From contig MU119812.1 in assembly GCA_014904845.1 (NCBI GenBank), positions 1 through 17,999 on the forward strand: DNA of 17,999 nt, read 5' to 3'. Positions 9,985 to 17,999 of the stretch are shown piece by piece (the first letter of the stretch is position 1; every line of letters begins with the position of its first letter). The notes under the pieces are model-generated. The model saw nothing but the letters and a program-made list of their open reading frames with translations, was not told the origin of the DNA and did no database searches. The translations under genes were made by a program, and so were the position numbers. Origin of the DNA: Acephala macrosclerotiorum. Lineage: Eukaryota > Ascomycota > Leotiomycetes > Helotiales > Mollisiaceae.

Positions 9985-10890
9985 ATATTAATACTTTTTA
10001 TAATAAACGATTTTATTTAAATTTAATCGAAATATTCAAATAAAGTAATTTAATTAATTTATTAAAAATTTAGTAATAAAAGTAATTACGTAATAATTTC
10101 GAATTAATATATAATCGATTAAATAAAAAATATTAAAATCTCGATTTACGTACAATCGTATTACACTTATAATTATAATATATTAATTAATTTGAATTAT
10201 ATAAAATTTATAATTAAATCGAAATTTAATTAAATATTATTAAATTTTAAATTTTAAACGATTTTATTAATTCGTTATTACGCAAATTTATAAAATATAA
10301 TCGTATTTAATAAAAATCGCGATCGTAAAACGTTTAAATATATTTTTATTTTAAATATTAAAATCGATAATTATTTCGATACGAAATATTAAAACTTTTT
10401 ACATAAGTTTTTATTTTAAATATTAAAAAAATTTTCTAATTATATAATTTTTAAAAAAAATTTTAAAAATTTTTTCTTTGAAATATATAATAAATAAATT
10501 AATTAAATCGATCGTAATAATTTAATATAAAAAACGAGAATTTTAAAAAATGTTTTTTAATAATATAAAATTTCATAATACGTTTTTATTTTAAATATTA
10601 AAAAATTTATTAATTTATCGATTTTTATTATTTGTTAAAATTTAAAATTTTAATAAAATTATTTTAAATTTAAATATTTATAAAACGTTTAAATTAAAAA
10701 TTATTAATTTAAAATTTGAAATAAAAAAAAATTACTAAAATCGAAAATTTTATAATTTTTTATAAAAATATTTTTACGAGATTTGCGAAATAAAATATAT
10801 ATCGAGTATCGAAAAAAAAAACTCGTTCGTTATTAATTCGTTTAACGAGTTATCGAACGAGTTTTTTTTTTAAAACGAGAAAAATATTTT
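9985..10890 (-). repeat. Dispersed repeat R, copy R2 (inverted, longest)
   Basis: Read on the minus strand, this copy matches R3 from the palindrome (10811-10872) down to about 10380, and matches R1 down to about 10020. Differences at aligned sites are mainly C/T or G/A, for example around 10715-10800 against 15950-16020. The 18-mer TTTTTATTTTAAATATTA recurs at 10343, 10408 and 10583, showing internal sub-repeats. Beyond the palindrome, R2 and R3 share about 19 more bases (AAACGAGAAAAATATTTTA) and then diverge, so the end of the family unit is probably near 10890. No coding region survives. The class of the element is unknown. Confidence 0.7.
10812..10871. repeat. 18-bp-armed palindrome in R2
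   Basis: Ten A followed by CTCGTTCG (10812-10829) is perfectly complementary to CGAACGAG followed by ten T (10854-10871), around a 24-base loop. The loop holds a second near-palindrome (ATTCGTT T AACGAGT) with one difference that a single C-to-T change explains. The equivalent sites are at 1441-1502 in R1 and 15854-15916 in R3. It could be a hairpin end or centre of the original element. It also resembles a transcription terminator, which has no meaning in this eukaryotic setting. Confidence 0.9.
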
Positions 10891-13800
10891 AATAATTCGA
10901 ACGAATTAAATTATAAAATTAATTACTTTCTAAAATAATATTGTTATTTATAAAAATTTTAATAAAATTATAAAAATTATTATATTTTTATTTTAAATAT
11001 TTAATATAAATTAATTATATTTAAAAAAAAATTTATTAAAAAATAAAAAAATATTTAATAAATTTTTTAAAAAATTTATTTATAAAAAAAATATATAAAT
11101 ATTTTATATCGTTTTTTAAATATTTTTTTTTAATGTTTATATTTAAAAATAATAATATTATTATAAAAATATTTTTTTTTATTTTTTTATTTAAAATTTT
11201 ATTTATTTTTTTTTATTAAAAAAAATATTTTATAAAAAATCGAAAAATATAATTTCGTTTTTTATATTATTTTTTAAATTAATAATATTAAAAATATTTA
11301 ATAAAAAATTAAAAATAAAAATAAATTTATTAAAATATAAAAATCGTTTACAAATTTAAATTTTTAAATTTTTTTTTCGATATTTTATTAATATAAAAAT
11401 ATATATAAATATAATAATTTAATACAAATAAATTTTAAAAAAAAAAATAATTATAATCGTATAAATAAATTTTTTTTTTTAAAAATTTTAAAATATATTA
11501 TTTTACGAATTATTATTTTTATATTTAATTTATATTTTTATTATAATAATAAATAATTATTTTAAAAAAAAAATTTATATTATTTATAAAAAAAAAAATA
11601 TTAAATTCGATTTCGTATTTAATTTTTATTTTTATAATTATTATTTTAATAAATTTGAAATTTTATTTAATAATAATAAATAATTAAAATTTTTTTAATA
11701 TTTATAATAATATTATTAAAATTTCGAATTATATACGTAAAAATAATATAATATTTTATTTTAATATTTAATATTTCGTATTTTTTATTTAAATTAATTA
11801 ATTGAAATAAATTAAAATATAATTTAAAAATAATAATAATATATTTTTTTTTAATTAATAATAAAAAATGGATTTTTATAAAATTAATTTCGAATATTAT
11901 AAAATTTTTAATAATAAAAACAAATTAATTCGTTTTTTTAAATATTTTATAAAATTAATAATTTTTAATATTTTTTTTATTATAATAATTTTAATATTTA
12001 TTAAAATTAAATAATAAATATTATTTTTTTATTATAAATTAATATTTTTTATAATATTTTTTTAAACGATTAATAATATATTTTACAAAAATTTAATTAA
12101 TATTAAATTATATAAAATTGTATATTTTTTTTATTTATAATTAAAAAAAAACAAAATTAATTTTAATTTTAAAAATATTTTTATAATATTAATATTTAAT
12201 ACGATTTTTAAATTATTAAATAATACGAAAAAAAAAATATATATTTTTAATTTTTTAATAAAATTATTTATTTAAATTAAAAATTTTAATATAAATATTT
12301 ATTAAATTTTTTAAATTTAAATAATACGCGAAATCGAAAATTAAAATTCAATATACGTTTTTTAATAATTATATATATTTTTTATTAAATTCTTTTTATA
12401 AATAATTCGAATAAAATAAAAAATAAAAAATAAATTTTTATATTATAATATTTAAATATTTTAAATTGTTAATTTTATTATATTATTATTATTTTTTTAT
12501 ATTTATATATAATAATCGTTTTTTTATATATTTTATTATAATTATAAATAAATATTTTTATTAATTTATAATTAATTTTTAATATATATTAAATTTTTTT
12601 TTATAAATTTACGTTTTTAATATTATTTATTTAATTTATTTTATTTAATTAATTTTTTTTTAAATAATTTTTATTATTATATTTTAATATAAATAAAATT
12701 AATATATTATAAAAATTGTATTTTTTTAATTTTTAAAATAATTTTATAATTTTTATATATATTATTATATTATTTTAAAAAAATAATATTATTATTTTTT
12801 TTAAATAAAAATATTTTAAAAATTTTAAAAAACAAATATTTATAATTTTAATATAAATATATATTTTTAAAAGAAATTAATAATATAATTAAAATAAAAA
12901 TATTTTTTATTAAAAAAAATAAATTTTAATATAAATAATTTATAAATTAAAAATTAATTTAATAATTTAAAAATTCGAATTTTTAAATTTTTATTTTTAA
13001 ATAAAATATATTTTAAAAATAAAATTTTATTTATATTTTTTTTTATAAAAAAAATTTATTTTAATTTTTATTTAAAATTTTATTTATTTATTCGTTTTAA
13101 TAAAATATTTTTTTTAAATAAATATTTTTTTAATCGATTTTTTTCAATTAAAATTTTATATTTTAATTTTTTTCGTATAATTTTTTAAAATTTAAAATTT
13201 ATTTTAATTTTATTATTTTAATTTAAAAATAATTATAAATATTTTCGAATTACGATTTTTAAAAAAATTAAAATTAAAATATAAAATAATAAAATAATTT
13301 CATTTTTTAATATTATAATTTCGTTTTTTTTCGAATTAAAATTTTCGTTTTTATATTTTAATTTTCGATTATTATTAAATATAAAAAAACGTATTAATAA
13401 ATAAAAAATAATAAAAATAATAAAAAACTTTTAAAAAATTTATTAAATAAAAAAAAATAATTAAAATTTAAATTATTTTATATTTGTTTAATTTAAAAAA
13501 TTTAAATATAAAAAAAATTTATTTTATATTTTATTTTTTTTATTAATAATTTAATAATTTATAAAATTATAAAATTATTATTATTAAATATTAAAAATAA
13601 AATTTAAAAAAATTTAAATTTTATTTAAAAAATTTTATTAAAATTTAATAATTAAAAATATATTTTTTATTAATAATTATATTAATATTATATAATATAA
13701 TATAAAAAAAATTAAATTGTAAAAAATAAAACGAATTAAATAAATTTATATATAAATTTTTAAATTAAATTTTTTTTTTTTAAAAAATAATAAAAATTTT

Positions 13801-15853
13801 TTATTATATTTTATTTTTATATATTTTTTAATAATTAATTAAATAATATTTTATTTTTATATATTTTATTATTATTTTTATTTTAATTAAAATTCGATAT
13901 TTATTTTATAATTTATTTATTTTTTTTTTTTTATAATTCGTTTTTTATTATTTAATATTATATTATTTTTTTTTTATTTTTTTTCAATTTTATTAAATTA
14001 TTTAATTTTTTTTTAATATAATATATATTATAAAAAAATTAAAAAACGTTTTTTTATTTTTTAAAATTATAAAATATTAAATTTTTTATATTTAAAATCA
14101 AATTATATATAATAATATTAATTTAAATACGAATTTATAATATGATTTTATTATAATATATTATTATTTATAATAAAAAATTTTTTAAATAAATTTTTAA
14201 TATTAATTTTTTATTAATAAATAAAATTTTATTTTATAAAATTAATTATTTTTTTTTTAAATAATAATTTTAAAACGAGTATTTTAAATTTTTTTTTTTA
14301 ATATATTTATAAAATTTTTATATTTCGATTTATTATAATATATTATTTAAATAATTTAATTTTAATTATTAAAAAACGAAATATATATTATAAAACAAAT
14401 AAAATTTTTATTTAATTAAAATTTTTTAATTAATTTATTATTTTAATTAAATTTTTTAAAAATTAAATAATTTATAAAAAAATTTTAAATTAAATAAATA
14501 TTAAAAAAAATTAAATAAATAAATATTAAATAATATTTTATTTACGAAATTATTTTTTAATTATATATATTATTATTATTTTTAAAAAAAAATAATTAAA
14601 AAATTTTAATAATTTAAAATTGTATTTTATTAATATTAAAAATATTTTTTTTTTAATTTTTAAATAAAAAAATTAATATATATTTATTAAATATTTTTAT
14701 TAAAATAAAATAAAATATTTAATAAATATTTCAATATTATTAATTTTTTATTATTATTTTAATTATATTTTAATTTTTTTAATTTTATATTATTTTTTTA
14801 TATATTTATAATTAAATTAATATTTTAATTTTATTAAAAAACTTTGTTTATAATAAATATTTATTTTATTCGAATATTATATTTTATTAATTATATTATT
14901 AAAAAGAAATTATATTTAAAATATTAAAATTATAAATATTAAATTAAATAATAAATTTTTTTTTAATATTATTTTATTAAATATATATTTATTTTTATAA
15001 ATTTTATAAACTTTTTATAAAAAAAAAAATTTATTATAAATTTAATTTAAAAATAAAATAAATAATATTAAATAAATTTTTAATTTACGATTTATATATA
15101 AATAATTATACGTTTAAAATTTATATTATTATAAATATTTTTTTATATATTATTTTGATTAATTTAATAATAAAAATATTAATAATAATATATTATAATA
15201 TATTTATAAAAACAAAATTATTTTAATAAATTTAATATTCGTTTTTTAAATTTTTTTTAAAAAGATTTATTTTTATATTCTTTATACGAAAAACGATTTT
15301 TTTTTTTTAAATTATTTAAATTTTTTAAAAAAAATTAATTTTATAATATATTATTAAATATATTACTAATTAATTAATAATAATAAAAATTAAAAATTTT
15401 GTAATATTAATCGTAATAATAAATATATAAAAAATAATAATAAAATTTTAATATAATATTAATTTTAATTAAAAAAATAAACGAAATAATTTTATTAAAT
15501 TATAAAAAAAAATTTATTTCAAAAATAAATATAATTTTAAATATTTTATTATATTAATTATATAAATAATAATTAAAAATATATTATATTTTAATAAGAA
15601 TTTAAAAATTTCAAATTACGATTTTTAAATAAAAAACTTTAAATTGTTTATAAAATACGTAAAAATATTTTAATATTTATAAATAAAATAATATTAATAT
15701 AATTAATAAATAATTAATTATATAAAAAAAAAATTTATATTTAATAATTAAAATTCGTAATAACGTGATTTTAAACTTTAATAAAAATATTAAAAAATAA
15801 TTTTAATACGATTTAATTATTAATAATATTATTTTAAAATATTTTTCTCGTTT

Positions 15854-15916
15854 CGAAAAAAAAATTTCGTTCGATGATTCGTTAAACGAATTAATAATAA
15901 ACGAGTTTTTTTTTCG
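15854..15916. repeat. Palindrome region of R3
   Basis: CGAAAAAAAAA at 15854-15864 is perfectly complementary to TTTTTTTTTCG at 15906-15916. The inner arms match the R2 palindrome with a one-base bulge and transitions. The centre holds a perfect odd palindrome, ATTCGTTAAACGAAT, at 15877-15891. Confidence 0.85.
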
Positions 15917-16120
15917 ATACTCGACGTATATTTTATTTTGTAAATCTCGCAAAAACGTTTTTATACAAAATTATAAAGTTTTCGACTTTAGTAATTTATT
16001 TTTATTTCAAGTTTTAAATTAATAATTTTTAATTTAAACGTTTTATAAATATTTAAAAATAAAATAATAATTTTAAATTTTATCGAACGATAAAATCAAT
16101 AATTTAATAAATTTATTAAT

Positions 16121-16398
16121 ATTTAAAATAAAAACGTATAATAAAATTTTATATTATTAAAAGAATATTTTTTAAAATTGTTGTTTTTTATATTAAATTA
16201 TTATAATTAATTTAATCGATTTAAATTATTTTATTTATTATATAATTCTAAGAAAAAATTGTATAATTATTTTAATATTTTAAATAAAAACGTATTTATT
16301 ATAAAATTTTATATTAAAAAAAAACTTTTTAAAATTTTTGTTTTTTATATTAAATTATTATAATAGATTTAATCGATTTAAATTACTTTATTTAATAC
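16121..16398 (+). repeat. Tandem sub-repeat of about 157 bp within R3
   Basis: Two units, about 16121-16277 and 16278-16398 (the second incomplete), align with offsets of 156 at the ACGTA motif (16134 and 16290) and 157 at TTTAATCGAT (16211 and 16368). Each contains in order a TTAAAATA-like start, ATAAAATTTTATATTA, a GTTTTTTATATTAAATTATTATAAT block and TAATCGATTTAAATTA. R2 and R1 carry related sub-repeats, so this is a property of the family rather than a local event. Variable sub-repeats are common in LTRs and in non-coding ends of elements, but that does not identify the class. Confidence 0.7.
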
Positions 16399-16566
16399 TA
16401 GAGTTTTAATAGCGTTTCGCGCTTTTTAATATATTAAAAAAATAAATAAAAATTGAATTTTATAATTATTTTTATTAAAAAAATTTAATTTAATATTTTT
16501 ATTTAAAATTATATTTAAAATTATTTTAAAAAATTAAAAATTATAAAAATTATAAAAATTAAAATA

Positions 16567-16599
16567 CTCGTTTAAATCTCGTTTAAATCTCGCTTATTT
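16567..16599 (+). repeat. 11-bp tandem repeat, three units
   Basis: CTCGTTTAAAT occurs twice exactly (16567-16577 and 16578-16588). A third, diverged unit (CTCGCTTATTT) follows at 16589-16599. The block lies in a pocket with more C and G than its surroundings, about 170 bases after the end of R3. Confidence 0.8.
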
Positions 16600-17999
16600 T
16601 TAATTAATTTTTATAATATATTAAATTTTATTATTTAATTATATTAAAATTATATATAAAATTAAATAAAAAATAAATAAAAATTAATTTTAAATTTAAT
16701 AAAAATTAAATATTATATAAAATAAAATTATAAATTTTTTAAAAATAAAATATTTTATATATTAATAAATATTTTTTATATTATTATTTATTATTTAATT
16801 AAAAATATATTAATAAAAAAATTAATATTTATTTGAATTAAAATTAAAATTGAATTTTATATTTAAAAACTTTAAATTTATTAAAATATATAAATTTAAA
16901 ATATTAAACTTTTTCATTATTTTTAAATAATATAAATTATTTTATTAAATTTAAAACGTTTATAAATTAATAAATAAAATATATATTAAAAAAAAAATTA
17001 ATATAATAATAATAAGAATAATTAAAAATTTGAAATAAATTATAATTTATAATATTAATATATTATTTATTAAATAAATATATTTTTAATATTTTTGTAA
17101 ATATATATTTATATTAAATTTTATATTTTAAAAAATTAAATATATAATTATTATATAACGTTTATTATTAATAATTTATTAATAAATAATTAATATATAA
17201 TATTTTTTAAAATAAATTTTATTATTAAATATTATATAATTTAATATATTAATAAAAATTTTTAAACGATTTTTTTAAAAATTTAAAATTATAATTTTAA
17301 ATTAAAATTAAAAAAATTATAAATTAATTTAAATAAAATATAAATTTTTATTTGTATTATAATTTATAAATTAAAAATAATAAATGAATTTAATTAAAAT
17401 ATTTTAATAATTTTTATTATATTAAAAAAATTATATTAAATTATTTTAAAATTTAAAAAAAATGATTAATTATATATATTTAAATATAATAATAATAATA
17501 TTATTAAAAATAATATATATATTTTTTAATTTTATTATAATTATATTATTAATATAATAATATATATTAAAATATATATATGTATTTAATACGTATTTTA
17601 ATTAAAAAATATTAATATAAAATTTAAAAATATATTTATATTTTAAATTTTAAATTTAATTTTTTAAATAATTAATAATTTTTATATTTAATATATAAAA
17701 ATTATAATTATTAAATATTTAATTTTATTAATTTTTTTTAATATTTAAAAAAGTTTACGTATAATATTAAAAGTTTAAAAAAACGATTATTACGTATAAT
17801 AAAAAAATTAATTATAAATGTTTTTTTAAATTAATAAATTAAATAATAATAAATATTTAATATTTAATAATTAAATTAATATTAAATTGAAAAAATATTA
17901 ATTTAAAAATATATTAAAATAAAAAATAAATTAATATAAAATTTAAATAATTAAAATAAAATTATTTATTTAATAATAATAAAAAATTAATATTATAAA

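Larger units (their letters stand above)
15835..16398 (+). repeat. Dispersed repeat R, copy R3
   Basis: This copy runs from the shared border sequence and palindrome (15854-15916) to about 16398, where the match with R1 stops abruptly. It is the least decayed in places, keeping C or G where R1 and R2 have T or A (near 15950-16015). Together with R2 it forms an inverted pair about 5 kb apart. Its sub-repeats are described separately. No reading frame is visible. Confidence 0.7.
9203..17999. other. Gene-less AT-rich isochore, right flank
   Basis: Composition and lack of reading frames are as in the left flank. The parts near 9240-9540, 10020-10900 and 15840-16400 hold visibly more CpG than the rest. 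This suggests less complete decay, or a more recent origin of the repeats there. Stretches such as 11000-13100 and 14300-15200 show only homopolymer runs and scattered CpG, and I see nothing specific in them. There are no RNA genes and no recognisable telomere repeat. Confidence 0.75.

Noticed and set aside
10811..10872. Rho-independent terminator or Helitron 3' hairpin
   Set aside because: The GC-containing stem followed by ten T resembles a bacterial terminator, but the context is eukaryotic and gene-less. No CTRR end at a fixed distance and no Helitron 5' end are visible, so neither label is supported.
1..17999. Mitochondrial or plastid genome fragment
   Set aside because: AT content would allow it, but there are no tRNAs, rRNAs or respiratory genes in 18 kb, the frames are full of stops, and a nuclear-type transposon is present.

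Overview
This window looks like an AT-rich isochore of a filamentous ascomycete nuclear genome that has been heavily degraded by a repeat-induced point mutation (RIP)-like process, with one much younger DNA transposon inserted in it. The assignment rests on three things. Both flanks are almost pure A/T (G+C visibly below about 10%). Most of the few remaining cytosines sit in CpG. The only coding-like DNA (roughly 45% G+C by eye) encodes the N-terminal part of a Fot1/pogo-type transposase. No mitochondrial genes, rRNA, tRNA or host genes are visible. The species cannot be named from this sequence.

Layout. Positions 1 to about 7906 are gene-less AT-rich DNA with poly-A tracts, a 99-bp direct repeat (241-339 and 382-480) and a degraded copy of a dispersed repeat (about 1441-2100). 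Positions 7907-9202 hold a 1296-bp transposon with perfect 109-bp terminal inverted repeats and a likely TA target duplication. Positions 9203-17999 return to gene-less AT-rich DNA. They hold two more copies of the dispersed repeat, at about 9985-10890 (inverted) and about 15835-16398 (same orientation as the first).

The transposon is defective. Its left half encodes a psq-type helix-turn-helix followed by a CENP-B-type helix-turn-helix. A TGA stop sits where the family has the conserved Trp of its W-x-x-R-F motif, and a TAG stop follows 117 bases further on. The DDE catalytic domain is absent. The right half is a second, differently framed reading region with one internal stop. It ends in a strongly acidic tail and a TAA, and a polyadenylation-like AATAAA follows. 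The intact ends and decayed inside suggest a non-autonomous element moved by a transposase supplied from elsewhere.

The dispersed repeat family (called R here) is recognisable only by aligning the copies with each other. The copies differ largely by C/T and G/A exchanges, as expected from RIP. Each copy carries a poly-A/poly-T-armed palindrome near one end and sub-repeats elsewhere. No coding capacity survives in any copy. Repeat boundaries were set by eye and are approximate.
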